Below are positions 51,821-63,696 of a stretch of DNA of 64,000 nucleotides, in pieces. The notes under the pieces are model-generated. The model had not been told where the DNA came from, did not search any database, and was given only the letters and a program-made list of their open reading frames with translations. The position numbers were made by a program, and so were the translations under genes. Location of the stretch: NCBI GenBank assembly GCA_022749755.1, contig CM040443.1, positions 15,267,744 through 15,331,743 on the forward strand, given 5' to 3'. Source of the DNA: Azadirachta indica (lineage: Eukaryota; Streptophyta; Magnoliopsida; Sapindales; Meliaceae). How positions within the stretch are numbered: position 1 is the first letter of the stretch; every line of letters starts with the position of its first letter.

Positions 51821-51822
51821 TA

Positions 51823-53066
51823 ATATTTGTCTTTGAAGCAATATTCTTACATAGGGAGATAAATGAGCATATTTATATGCAGGAACCTAAAGGTTTTAAA
51901 GAACCAGGCAAAGGAAGGCTCATGTGTAAATCGAAAAAGTCCTTATATTGATTAAAATAATCACCTCGATAATGGTACATATGGTTTGATACTTTTATGG
52001 TATCACATGGGTACACTCATTTTGAGTATGATTGTTGTGTTTATTTTTGAAAATGATAGGATAGTTCTTTTATATATTTGACACTCTATGTCAATTATAT
52101 GCTCATTATTGCTAAAATAAATCTCATGTCTCTGAGTTTAAGAACATGTTGAGTATCAAATTAGAGATCAAAAATTTTGGAGCTATTAATAAAATCCTTG
52201 GTATGGAAATCATTAAAGATAAGAAAGTTGGAATGTTGTGGCTTACTTAGAAGAACTCTATGAAGAAAGTTTTAGAGAGGTTTAGCATCTCAATGCTAAA
52301 CTTGTGAAAGTTCCATTAGCAGCACATTTTTTACTGTCTTTAAATCGTTGCCTAAAAACAAAGGATGAGGTGGAATATATTGCTCGAGTACCTTATGCGA
52401 ATGTTATAAGATGCCTGATGTACACAATGGTAATGCACTAGACGAAACATTTCACAAGCAATCAATGTGGTCAATAGATACAAGGCAAATTCAGAAAAAG
52501 AGCATTGGAATGCACTAAAGTGGATCTTCAAATATCTTGTTGGCAGATCAATTATGGACTATTATATGATCAAGACTTACTTTCTAGTAAGGTGGTTGGA
52601 TATGTCAATTTTGACTATGTAGGAGATCTGGATAACAGATAATAATCAAGACTTTGCATGACCGACTATGCTTTCAAGTTTGGAGGAGGATTTATTTCAT
52701 GAAATCTATCCTACAATTTACAGTTGCTCTTTCTACTAATGAAGTAGAGTATATGGCAATTGTTGAAGCAAGGAAAAAAGTGTTGTTGTTAAAGGTCGAA
52801 TCAAGGTACTTGGTTTCTAGCAAGATGTTGCTTAATTGTAAAGTGATACTCAAAATGCTATACTTTTGGTTAAGAATCAAGTGTTTCATGCGAGATCAAA
52901 CTATACAAATGCTCAGTATCATAAAATTAAAAAATGGATCATCTCTAAGGAAATCTATTTGTAGAAGGTCCATACAAAAGATAACACAACTAATATATTA
53001 ACCAAGCCAGTTCCTACAAAAAAGTTCAAGCATTACTTAGATTTATTGCAAGTCACCTCATATTGA
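51823..53066 (+). pseudogene. Ty1/copia pol C-terminal remnant (RT-RNase H)
   Basis: Starts in the RT region with FLHREINEHIYMQEPKGFKE (compare FLHGxLxEEIYMxQPxGF). It continues with KSKKSLY, SHGYTHFEYDCCVYF and LYVNYMLIIAK, where the family has YVDDMLIA, so the catalytic DD is lost. It ends with VALSTNEVEYMAIVEA, the copia RNase H signature. Stops and frameshifts throughout. It is followed by a polypurine tract and LTR. Confidence 0.8.
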
Positions 53067-53138
53067 GATAGCACACAATGTTAGTGCATTTAAAGGCACT
53101 ATCAAATTGAGAGACACAAGAAAATTTGAAAATTCGCT

Positions 53139-53430
53139 AAGATGGAGATTTGTTGAAATGGTGTCTTATTTTCGACAAAGATAGCTACAAAATTTGACAT
53201 ATGATGAATTTAGACATTAGTGGCAGTTGGTAGATAAAATCAATGGCTTCCATTAGCGTAATTGCTCACCTTAAGCTAACTTAATTTTATTGACTTATGT
53301 AGCTCCCAGTGACCTATATACAGAGGGCTTAATCTAGTTGTAAAATGCATCAATTAAGAAGAGCAATTTACTATAGAGAAAAAGCTTAAAATAAACATAG
53401 GTGTAGAAATACGAAAGTGTTTAAGGTTAA
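53139..53430 (+). repeat. Copia polypurine tract and 3' LTR (partial)
   Basis: AAGATGGAGATT (53139-53150) is followed by TGTTGAAATGG, the usual copia PPT/LTR boundary. The LTR can be followed for roughly 280 bp. No CA end or second copy was identified, so it is probably truncated. Confidence 0.6.
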
Positions 53431-53964
53431 AGATGAGGCAAATTTCACTCAAGTTCCTAAATTTTTAAGATTTGTAACTTTGCTTAAATTGTTTGTTGGT
53501 TTTATGTTTTAATCCCTCTAAAATTATGTGTATTTGCATGTTGTACCCAAACTCTATATTTTCTCTCATTTTGGAAAGGATGTGTTATAATTGGTTTTTG
53601 TTTGGTAAAGAAGTTGTTTGATTCATAAAAATAAAATAAGAATAGAATCTTTTCTATTTAGTTACGGTGTTATTAAGATGTAAGTACTTTTATTTTCTTA
53701 ATTATAATGATGTGATGATATATTATGAAAATGAGTTATTTTAAACATTTTATTTTCTTAGTTAGCCAATAAATAATCAAATTAGAAGGAATTACTCTAC
53801 AGGAGAGGTTTGTGTTAATTTTCACAAACGTTCTCTTTACTTGTGATTTGCACAAACCTTAGTGTAGGCATGTGAAAATACACCATAGTAATCCCATAAG
53901 ACTTAGGTGTTATCCAATACTTTTTTTTCAATTATGTTTTCAAACTGAAGCAGAAGCTGGTAAT
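53431..53964. other. No gene recognised
   Basis: AT-rich spacer. Around 53795-53860 two opposed AAACCT/AGGTTTG-type motifs resemble ends of the MULE family at 5735-8263, but too weakly to call. Confidence 0.3.
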
Positions 53965-53966
53965 AC

Positions 53967-53998
<32 letters not shown>

Positions 53999-54039
53999 AA
54001 TGTATGTATGTATGTATGTATGTATGTATGTATGTATGC
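53965..54039. repeat. (TA)n-(TATG)n microsatellite
   Basis: About 12 TA units, then about ten TATG units with one GAATG interruption. It produces Cys-Met-Tyr and Met-Tyr-Val repeats in artefactual reading frames. Confidence 0.95.
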
Positions 54040-54253
54040 TATACCCTTAAAATACTTAGAGAAATATATAATAGACATGTGTTTAATTGTTATATATACT
54101 AACCTGTGCTATTTAACTAAATTTTATGAAACATATACATGGTCATCTTTTCGAGAAAGAGAAAAATTCTTCGCCCATAGAATATACTAGTTAGTCATTC
54201 CAAAAATTAATATTAATTCCTTTTATGTTTAGTTTTGAAGAAGAGAAAGAAGA

Positions 54254-54517
54254 ATGCGCAAACAGCTTATTAAGTTCATGGGATTTCTCTTCTTTCTCAT
54301 CTTACTTTCATTTATCCATGTAAGGAAAAATTATGTTCCTTACTTCAAAGCTTTAATTTAGAACCCAGTGTTTAAAATGGTTTAGTTTTCTTTTGGCAGG
54401 TTGATTGCACAATTGTAGGTATAGAGGATATGAACACTAAAGAGAATCCATTCACTCTAAATGCTTATCTGAGCTAATAATGGGACAAAACCATCCACAA
54501 CAATTTACCAAAATCTT
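54254..54517 (+). pseudogene. BURP-domain PG1-beta-like pseudogene, N-terminal part
   Basis: Polygalacturonase-1 non-catalytic beta-like proteins are secreted cell-wall proteins with an N-terminal signal peptide, an FxxY-repeat region and a C-terminal BURP domain. Here exon 1 (54254-54319) gives a 22-residue signal peptide (MRKQLIKFMGFLFFLILLSF). A phase-0 intron with GTAAGG...GGCAG ends (54320-54399) precedes exon 2. Exon 2 encodes TKENPFTLNAYLS, two stops, then WDKTIHNNLPKS, matching the family's ENPFTPKAxLxxYWxKxIxNNLPKPxF start. The gene is then interrupted at 54517 by an inverted-repeat element and resumes at 59396. Confidence 0.8.
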
Positions 54518-56250
54518 TTGTTGATACCAGATTCCGTCAGTCTATCTAACCAGTAAAATTTGTATGTTATGAGAGAAAACTACCCAAAAATTCTCCTTTT
54601 CCCAATGAAGTCTCTCTATATATAGTTGCACCTTTTTCTTCCCTTAGTAGGAATAATAATTTTAATTACAGCATGATTATAATTCCTTGTAGGATTATAT
54701 TGAGGACTCTTTTAATATATATTCTAGGCTCTACTAAATCTAGGTTTCTTTGGGCTTGTCTCCATTTACCTAGGTCAGCATAATTGTAGTAAAAGTCAAT
54801 TCTATATTGATCTCGAATCTAAAGGTCTAACATGGTCATCTAAATCTAAACCCTTTACTATTAGATTATAGGTTAGGCTAGGTGTGGAAGTTGTCGACTA
54901 TAGGTGTTGTCAATTATGAGTGTTGTCATTTATGAATGTTGCCAGGTTATGAGTCTTGCCAATTAGGCTAGGTGTAGGAGTTGTTAGTTACGTGTGTTGT
55001 TAGTTATGAATGTTGTCAGTTATGAGTGTTGTCGAGTATGGGTATTGTTAGGGCATACTCTTTCGTATGCACTTTAATCTACGTTAGGTTTTTGTTTAAA
55101 TCTTACCTTATCAAGATCTAGAGAAGTTGGGCTCAAAACTTATCAAGTTATAGGGTATTCAAGCATAGAGAGATATGATACAATGGTGTCTTTGATATAT
55201 TACTTCTAGAGCTAATATGTATTTACCAACTTTAATCCATGTCAGGTTTCTATTTAAATCTTACCTTATTAAGGTTTAGAGAAGTTGGGCCCAAAACTTA
55301 TCAGTTTATAGGATATCCAGGCATAGAGAAATATGATCCAATGGTGTTTATGATATATTCCTTCTAAAGCTTATCTATATTAACCAACTTATTTGAAGAA
55401 CTAACAATATTTCAACCACAACTCCAAATGCTGAGTATTAAGAAGGAAATTTGCCCAACCTAGAGTCCCCTAATTTCAAGTAGTATCTTCAGCTACTATT
55501 TAAAACTATAAGCTTAATCCTCTACTTTCTTATTGCAAGTTCTAAATTATTCTTGAGTTTTGAAATCCCTTGCCTCTGTTTTTTCCTCCTTTATATACTT
55601 GTACGTCTCCTATGTGCCCCAAAGTACTAATTTTAGTCGTATCATTATTGTTTGGGTAACTTAGATTTGGATTTTAGTTTTATTTTTGTTTCACTAGGTT
55701 TTTTAGTATTTAAGCTAAAAATGGTTTGTTAGGTGCCTATTGGGGCAAAGGCCTTGTTATTGTGAATTGGGCTTACAGACTTGTATAACTAAGGTAGTAA
55801 TTGCTTCAATTTTAGATGACATCGGTTCAACATGTTCAGCGTTGGTAGCCATTTTGGCCTGATACTTCTTTACGAAGGCTTGAAATTTTCCCCTAGATGT
55901 CACCAAGTCTGTCTATGGGACTTACTAACTTGTGGACTTCTTGATCCTAGAGCGTTTAGGAATGAGGAACCAGCTTCTATATTAGCTTTTGTACCGATAA
56001 TGTTTTCTCACCTTGTCATTTAACAATTCAAAGTAGGCCATGTCTTAATGCCCAAAGTTGCCCACACTCAGAATTTCATCATTGCTACTCTGATTTTGTT
56101 ACGTCATCCACTTTTGTACCGGCAAAGTTTCCTACCTTGCCATTCAATGATCCAAAATAGGCTTCGTCTTAGTGCCCAAAACCGCCCATACTCAGAATTT
56201 CATTAATTGCTACTCTGATTTTGTGACGTCATCCTGTCTCTCTCTTTTTT
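54518..56250 (+). repeat. Left inverted arm
   Basis: Pairs with 57835-59395 with small indels and about 75-80% identity by eye. It contains a TATA-like CTATATATAG (~54613). Its inner end carries two tandem copies of a ~120 bp unit (about 55988-56110 and 56111-56232), each ending CTGATTTTGTKACGTCATCC. Confidence 0.75.
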
Positions 56251-56639
56251 TTTTTTTTTCCCAAAACACCAAGACCAGCAAAAACTAAAGCAAAAAAGCA
56301 AATTGATAAATAACACAAATAACCATACTAAAATTAAACTAATAGTACAAGCTGATACCGTGACATCAAACTTTAGGTATCACTCAAATTGAACCTATCT
56401 CCTTCGAATAGTATTTAGTAAAAAGATCACGAAAGACTGGGGACACTGCAATCAATCCCAAGGTTTTTTTTATCACCCTGGTAAACTGCAACATCGACAA
56501 ACAAGTTAAAAACAAAAATAAAAATATATATATATAATAAAAAATAGAGAGGGGAAGATAGAGAAGAAAGCAAACCACAGAATCTAAAAACACACCAGCA
56601 AAGAAAGTAATAACAAAACAAAATGATGGATAAAAGGAC

Positions 56640-57455
56640 TTTTATTGGAAAAATCTATAGGAAGCGAATGCACAGTATCACCAACAATGATGGACCAACC
56701 ACAGTTACCATCGATGAAGAACTATCTATCCTTCCAAGATTTGTTGGAATCAGGAAGCTCAAGCACCATTTTCTTATCTTATATCTCACGGCAAGATAAT
56801 AAAATCCAGGATTCAAGTTTGAGCTAGCCCTCACTGAATACAATTGACATCGTTCTAAGAACGTCAATTCCTCATGACCTAGTTTCTTCCGTAGCACACA
56901 CAAGCCAATCAGCGTGCACCACAAATTTGTAATTAGCTGGTATAGAACAAGATTCTACCCATCTAACATTTTCACAAAATATGGTCAAGAGTGGTAACTG
57001 CACACCCAATTTAAGAAATACTTCAAAAATAGCTGCATCCTATTGTCGAGGATGGCTAGCCCTCCACCCTTCTTTGGTAGTCGCATAATGACCGACTCAG
57101 GTATGTCATATCGTTTTTGTAAGTTTCTAAGATCCGACTTCCTAATTGATGATCTAATCCAATCTAGTTCATATAAGTTATCCTGAGTGTGGTAAATAAA
57201 AGCCTCAGAGTCGACAGACACTAACGATCTAGTGCTCGACGAGTCCATATTGGTATCACAAATATTCATAACCATTAAATCAAAATCTACACCCTCTAGC
57301 CCTTGAAGTAAGTTATCACTTACTGCTCGCTCCGGATTGTCACAAATCAAAACGACTACTCGACATATTCCTTTTTTCCTAAAGGGATTCTCTCCATACA
57401 CCTCTAACACATCATTCTGAACCTTAATATCTAATTGATTCTGTCTCCCAGTCAA
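56640..57455 (-). pseudogene. Gag-like / putative gypsy-type (PF04195-like) protein, frameshifted
   Basis: An open frame of 156 residues (57455-56985) contains LRNLQKRYDIPESVIMRLPK (109-128), the pattern of the plant putative-gypsy-type domain (xLRxxYxIPxxVxxRxPxxxx). After a frameshift near residue 148 the homology continues: PANYKFVVHADWLVCATEET, GFYYLAVRYKIRK, then NKSWKDR and FFIDGNCGW, equivalent to the NWKxRFFFV end of the domain. It lies between the inverted arms and reads away from the right arm, which would supply its promoter and leader. Function of such proteins is unknown. Confidence 0.6.
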
Positions 57456-57834
57456 TCGTAGATGATTTAAGATCAGTATGCAACAGACTCATACGTAAAA
57501 TAGCACACATAAATAATAAATTTACTCCAAAACGCATGAAGTGAAACGAAACCTAAAGTACAAGGAAGGAGAAGAAAATCAATCTTTGCCAAATATACCC
57601 AAATACAAAGAACAATGAATCTAACCAACAAAAAAATGAAGGCATGAAACTATATAAATCTTAAAAAGGTTAATACCTTGAGATAAGGCGAAGGGAGTAG
57701 CCTAGGGCAAAGAGATTAAATTGTTTTGAAAGGAATTTTGGTGTTTGCCTAACATAGAGGGCAAGGGAAAAGTAGGTAACGCACAAAGAAGTCTAAGAGC
57801 CAAATAAGGAAGCTTTTAATTTTTGAAAAGAAAA

Positions 57835-59395
57835 AAGAGATGATATAACGTCTCAAAATTAGAGTGGCAATTAATGAAATTCTAAGTATAGGCAGCTTTT
57901 GGGCACAAAGACATGGCCCATTTTGGACCGTTAAATGGTAAGGGAAGAAATGTTGCTGGTACAAAAGCGGAAGACGTTAAAAAATCAGAGTAGCAATTTA
58001 TGAACTTCTGAGTGTGGGCATCTTTTGAGCATTAAGACGTGGCCTATTCTGGATCCTTAAACGTCAAGGTAGGAAATGTTGCCATTGTAAAGGCTAATAT
58101 GGGACCTGGCAATAAAAATAAAAAACAGGATTTTCATTAAGTTTCAGTAAGTCGTCAAAATTAACAACAATAGAAACTGGGGGACAGGTGTTGGGTCATT
58201 TTCCTCATTCATCACATTATAAGGATCAAGAAGTCCACAAGTCAGTAAGACCTGTAGACGGACCGAGTGACCTCTTGGGGAAAAATTCCAAGCCTCCATA
58301 AAGAAGTATTAGGCCGAAAAAGATGCAAACACTAAGCCTGTTGAACCGACATCATCTGAAACCAAAGCAATTACAACAACTTATGAAAGCCTTCAAGCCT
58401 AATTCACAACATCAAGGCCCATGACCCAACAGGCACCCAACAAACCCTTTTTTGCCCAAATCCTAAAAAGCCATTCAAACAAAAATAAAAGTAAAATCCA
58501 AATCTAAGTTACTTAAAAGAATTATAATACAACTAAAAATTAGTACTTTTGAGCATCATAAAAAATATACAAGTATATAAAGGAGGAAAAAATAGAATAA
58601 AAGGATTTTAAAACTCAAGAATAATTCAAAACCTGTAATAAGAAAGTAGAGGGTCGAGTTTATATTTCAAATAGTAGCTGAAGCTGCTGCTTAAAATTAA
58701 GGGACTCTATGTTAGACAAATTTCTCTCATAAGACTCGACATCTGAAACTCTGGTTAAAATACTGTTAGTTCCTCAAATAAGTTAGTAAATATAAACCAA
58801 ACCCAACGAAAGATAATATGAAGGAATATATTAAAGACAATGTTGGACCATATCTCCCATATGCCTCAGATACCCTATAACCTAATAAGTATTGGGCCCA
58901 ACTTCCCTAGACCTAAATAAGGTAAGATTTGAACAAAAGCCCATCATGGATTAAAGTGCATACAGAAGGCTTTGCCTTAATAGTACTCGTAACCAACAAC
59001 AATCATAACTAACAACACCCATAACTGACAACTCCTACACCTAGGCCAACCTATAATCTAATAGTAAAAGGTCCAAAGTGGGATGAGCATGTTGGACCCT
59101 TGGACCTGGGATCATATAGAACTAACATCTACTACAAACATGCTAAGCTAGGTGAATGGAGACAAGCCCAAAGAAATTTAGATTTAGTAGGGTGTAGAAT
59201 AAATACAAAAGAATCTTAAATATAATCCAACAGGGAATTGTAATTAGAGTAAAATTAAAATTATTATTCTTACTAAAAGAAGAAAAAAGTGCAACTATAT
59301 AAAGAGACTTCATAGGAAAAAGGAGACTTCTTGGGCAGTTTTCTCTCATAACATATAAATTTTACTAGTTGAATCAGATTGACAAAATCTAATAT
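57835..59395 (-). repeat. Right inverted arm
   Basis: Reverse-complement partner of 54518-56250. It also has two tandem copies of the ~120 bp unit at its inner end (about 57840-57967 and 57968-58095). The spacing differs from the left arm by a ~100 bp indel near 58100-58200. Confidence 0.75.
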
Positions 59396-59642
59396 CAAAA
59401 TCTTCTTTTCTTCTCTCAAAAGTATGCCTTTTAAATATTATGGACTACGACAATTTTGCCAAACCTATTACTCAAACAACTCTCTCCATCGTCCTACTAT
59501 GTTTTTGCTCACTAGCTAAATTCTTTTGTTTTGCTGATTATCACCCAGCCTTCAAAATGAGAAGAACAACACAAATTGGAACTTTACAATTTATGTAAAT
59601 GAGAACTTTAGCAGTTACGATACAAGTAAAATGGGTGGAGCC
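59396..59642 (+). pseudogene. BURP-domain PG1-beta-like pseudogene, continuation
   Basis: Directly after the second CAAAATCTT the frame reads SSFLLSKVCLLNIMDYDNFA, then FCSLAKFFCFADYHPAFK. After a frameshift comes NWNFTIYVNENFSSYDTSKMG (59574-59636) followed by GA. This is the known order after NNLPK in PG1-beta-like proteins, ending at the first FxxY repeat. Nothing of the repeat region or BURP domain follows, so the gene is truncated as well as interrupted. Confidence 0.85.
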
Positions 59643-60570
59643 ATTCAAGAACTAAGAATATCTTCTACTGACTTTATGTCTCCATCTCCTTATCATCATC
59701 AAATTATTTTCTTCAGCTGACTTGGGACCTCTATTATAAAAATAGTTAGGCCCCGTAAACTATCATAAACAATACATGATACAGCTACCCACTTCTTTTT
59801 GGACATAAATTTCGGTGGGTATTGCAATTGATTTTTATAAAGACTTCTTTCGTTTAGTAAATATTATTCTTTTCTTTTAGTCTTTTAAGTCTTGAGCTCA
59901 ATCCTGATTAGGTAAAGGAATTCCTTGAATTTATCACATTATATCATGAAATTGTTGTAAAACTGTGTTTCCTCAAGGTATGCTTCAACTTGACTGAAAG
60001 GTGTTAGATTAGTCGAGATTTTTATTGGTTCATATTCCAAACTTCTTTTAATACACTGATTATAGGGAGAAACTATAAGCTAGTGTTTGTTAAGCTAAGA
60101 TCTCTCTAGTAATATTCTCTAGTAATATATGATATGTCACATCAATATCAAAGACGTGAAATAGAGTAGGGGTCTAAAGAGGTCTAACTTTCAAGTCTAG
60201 TAGGATACATCCTTTTGAGAATTTAGAGGTACTTCCAAAAGCAAATATTTTCATCTTTAATACTATGTGAGCCTCTGTGACGTAGTGTTTAAGGCCCTAC
60301 TAAGCGAAGATTTTAACAAATGCCTCTATAATAGCCTTTTGTGCATTAAGCCCATAATCTAGCTGATCGAAGAGCAATCTAAATTTAAGATTTTGTTGAA
60401 GTGCTTTGAACATTATCACCTGTGTTCACCCAAATTCTCCTTTGACAAATCTACTAATGGTTCGATGCTAATTTTGATTGCTTCGTTGTTCTCAAAGTTT
60501 GTTAGCATAATCTCGATTAGATATGCAGTAACCATCATATTCTGACAAGGTAGAGGGTTGTGTTTATATT
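59643..60570. other. No gene recognised; probable decayed gypsy sequence
   Basis: Spacer between the BURP remnant and gypsy gag. Minus-strand translation shows scattered protein-like pieces consistent with downstream gypsy sequence, but nothing that can be named. Confidence 0.3.
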
Positions 60571-61330
60571 CTACTTTTGAATAAGTAGGACTAACATATC
60601 TTCTATGATTTTCTCATGAATAAAATTTTGAATGAACCTGCAATCCCTCATGTTATGATGTTTGTTGAGTGGATGATAGTGGCAAAATTTAGGGTTACGC
60701 TTACCCTTCTCCGAGACTTCTTTATGAAAAGATAATGTTTTAAGTAATCCATTTATCCAAAATCTCTTCGAGCTCAATGTCATTGCAAGGGATAAGTCAT
60801 TCAAGTGGCATTTCACTCTGAGATCGCTTCCTATATGATTTATCCTTATTAGAATCTCGCGAAGCATCTTGCTTTTTTACATACATCATGTGGGGCATTT
60901 CATTTTTTGGTTTTCCACTTACAAGCTATTTTACTAAAAAGGGCATCCTTTTTGTAACCTCTATAAGTTGGCTAAAAATGCCTAGATTAAGATTCTCCAA
61001 GTGAACTTGGTAATCAATGAGCATGTTGTTCACGTATATTTTACAATCTCTTTTACTTCCTTTTTATTCATAGCATCACATTATAAGGTTGCCAAAGCGT
61101 TTTACGAAATCTAAGAGAAGTTCTAAATAATACTGCTTAAGAGTATGAAGCTAGAGTAATGTCACTCGTTCTTCATTTTGGAAATATTTTTGACAAAATT
61201 TTGCTGCTAAGTCTTTCCATAAATGTACCTATCCTAGTGGTAAGGCAATGTACCAAGAATATGCTCGATCAATCAATGATTTATAAAACTCCCTAAGCTG
61301 CAATTCCTTATTATCAGCATGTATCTCGAG
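60571..61330 (-). pseudogene. Ty3/gypsy gag remnant
   Basis: Minus-strand gag. FYKSLIDRAYSWYIALPLG near 61300-61240, WKDLAAKFCQKYFQNEERVTL (about 61220-61160) and NMLIDYQVHLENLNLG (about 61030-60985) follow the gag order of plant gypsy elements. The C-terminal open frame (60867-60571) contains the zinc-knuckle-like FCHYHPLNKHHNMRDC. Several stops. Its upstream neighbour is the MMP fragment at 61331, so the gag N-terminus is missing or replaced. Confidence 0.75.
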
Positions 61331-61430
61331 TACATAATTGAGCTATGCCCAAAGCCAAGAAGACGACAATTTTCATGCAATGTAGTATTCATCAAGTCAT
61401 ATACACCTTTGACTATGCCTGCCCTATTGA
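61331..61430 (-). pseudogene. Matrix metalloproteinase gene fragment (zinc-site region)
   Basis: About 100 bp similar to 20044-20153 of the intact MMP gene, same strand. The minus-strand translation gives KGVYDLMNTTLHE then NCRLLGFGHSSI, against KGAYDLETTALHEIGHLLGLGHSSI. The zinc motif is broken (the second His of HExGH is replaced by Arg in HENCR). A 12-bp gap relative to the intact gene removes residues just after GHSSI. No other MMP exon sequence was seen around it. It sits at the truncated edge of gypsy gag, so it may be a captured or rearranged fragment. Confidence 0.8.
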
Positions 61431-63696
61431 CAGTTTCTTTTGACAATTTTATGGCTCATAAAAAGCCTTATTGAGCTTCCAAATTTGTGTTGGTCACACA
61501 CTTACTGGTGCAAACCTCAAGCTATGTCATTTAGTTTAACAATAATATTTCTTGAGCCACTTACCACTAATAGAGTCGTGCAAGGTACATTCATCGGTTA
61601 TGGCTAGAGAGTAGTATCTGTTTTTATGAGCTTCCAATATAAGGGCTCTTCCATTAAGGTGTGAACTTAGTTGGTAGAGACGTGTTTCTTAACACAGTCT
61701 GCCACTTTAAAGATTATGTCATCAAGTTTGATGTCGTGTTTTTGGCAAAGGCAACTAATGCTATAGAGCCATGTGTCTTTTTGTGGCTTCCCTTTTCTCA
61801 TCCAAGATTTCCACCTAGTTTATGAAAGCAGTCGTTAAAGATCCATCACCTTTGTTAACAAGAAATGCCAAGGTCGTAAGAATGCTAAGCTTAATACACA
61901 TGGTAGATTCTTATTAGAGCTTCATTAAACTACTTGCTATAAGGCCTTTGAATTTAAATCGAGATTTCAAACTCTTTAAGAGATTTGATATTGCTTCTAT
62001 TGTAGTATTCAATATGTCATGACCTTTAACTCATAAGTCCATAATGTATGGGAGTGAGTTAGCTTCAATAATAATGCGAAGAAAGAGGACACTGAATGTG
62101 AGTCACAAGTGATGCTAGATTACTCAAAATCATATAGAATATCAAATATTGGTATATGATATGTCTGAATAATAGTTTTGCAACCTAAAAGTTTATAGGT
62201 TTACAGTCAAAGCTGTTTTGGTTCCTAAGGATTGCAAAGCCAATGCCTCTGAATGCAAGATGTGAGGATATTATGGTAGCAAGTATGGCTTGTTTTTACA
62301 ATCGAAAATGGTGGACGAAGAAGGATGATTGCTAAGGTTTTGGTGTCTCCTAATTTTACAAGAAAGCTATGACAAACAATATTTTTTCTTGCTTTCTAGA
62401 AAAGAGCTCTACTACTGTAGGTAATACCTGAAAGATGATAATCATCAAGAATGAGATCAAAGGTCCCTTTTAGTTGGAAAAGGTTTTTCTTTTATAGATG
62501 TGGAGTATGTAATTGTAATAAAATGTTAGTTTGTGATATGTCTTTATCTAAGATAAACTTGTACTCTACTAGGATAAGATTTTCACTTGGAATAAACTTG
62601 TGTTTTAATTCTACTCACAGACAATAAAAAGACCTGCATTTGTAATATAACTTCTCTTATGTTAATTAATCCTAAATTAATTAAAATAAGATGTTGATGG
62701 AAATACCTATGAAAAATTTTCCATATTAGAGTATAAAATTTTGGGGCTTTATGTTCTTTCTGCATTAACCTAATCACATAATAAATCCATTTTGACCTCA
62801 AGGTCTCTGAATTGGGCTTAATTCAAGGTATTATGTTCATTCTGGTCAGACTTATGTTTATTTTTATTAGTTGTAGTGAATGCTTTTACTTCTAATATAT
62901 GTCTTTTTGCTTTGAGTTTTTACCTCTATGAATTCCCTGTATGTACATTTTTATAATGTTTCCATAAGTGATCAATATTTGTTTGGCTTCATTCGTTTTA
63001 TTTGCTATGAAATTTTATCTACTCCACCCTTCAAGTAACACTATTTCTTTTATAATGTCTTGGTTAATATTTAATATTTTTTTTTTTGTGATCTATTGTA
63101 TCAAATCTTTCTGATTTTTTTAGTACCATTTATTGTGGTGAAAAATCTAGTGAATACTACATTAGATTGTTTATCAGTGGTCAAAATATGTACTTAGAGT
63201 GACGTAGGATTTCAAAATTAAATTCTGTTTGTGTCGCTTGTTAGACCTTTTCCGGAGGCTGGATTTTTTTGTTCCTGTATTTCCTTTGCTATGATAAAAG
63301 GAAGTTTTCCATCCCAAATCAGTCCCTGCCTCTTTTGCAAACTTTCCTGTTTCAAGGAAATTTATGACACATGATGCAGTGCGGATTTGGCGTTACAATC
63401 CACTTTCGTAGCGTAACTGACAATAATTTAAATTGTATCAGCAATATCCCTTTCCATATGGCTAAATCCTTTAATCTTTTTAACAATCCCCAGTCTGGTT
63501 TTAGTATTATCACAGTAAGTTCTGATCAAATGCATCTCATAACAGATTATGAAAAGCAGGAATAGGTTAACGAGTTCTCTTGTTTATTTCTTTCTTTATT
63601 TTTTTCTCTTGTTTGTTGCCAGAGCCAATGTCACCATTTTTTTCACTATTTGCTTATGCTTCTTGCCACCCTGACATGTTTGTTTTCAACTCCAGC
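61431..63696. other. No gene recognised
   Basis: AT-rich sequence. A minus-strand stretch near 61680-61560 gives protein-like pieces (ALILEAHKNRYYSLAITDEC, HDSISGKWLKKYY) that I cannot assign. The part at 62900-63250 is unassigned. Confidence 0.35.

Larger units (their letters stand above)
54518..59395. mobile_element. Long-inverted-repeat element inserted in the BURP pseudogene
   Basis: A 4,878-bp insertion whose outer 1.6-1.7 kb are inverted copies of each other. Landmark: TATGTTATGAGAGAAAACT occurs at ~54563 on plus and at ~59353 on minus. It is flanked by CAAAATCTT on both sides (54509-54517 and 59396-59404). A 9-bp duplication suggests Mutator-like or foldback-like transposition. The arms contain TATA-like and tandemly repeated modules. 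The central 1.6 kb carries a decayed gag-like/PF04195-type frame on the minus strand. Alternative: two LTRs of one retroelement in opposite orientation after rearrangement; the shared TGATA...TATCA outer ends make this possible. Confidence 0.75.

Noticed and set aside
53790..53870. Opposed AAACCT motifs resembling MULE ends
   Set aside because: Only ~20 bp each with several mismatches and no matching partner or target duplication.
53996..54190. Frame beginning with Met-Tyr-Val/Cys-Met-Tyr repeats
   Set aside because: Direct translation of the (TATG)n microsatellite.
55832..56023. 63-residue plus-strand frame in the inverted arm
   Set aside because: The corresponding sequence in the opposite arm does not preserve the frame; the arm behaves as non-coding.
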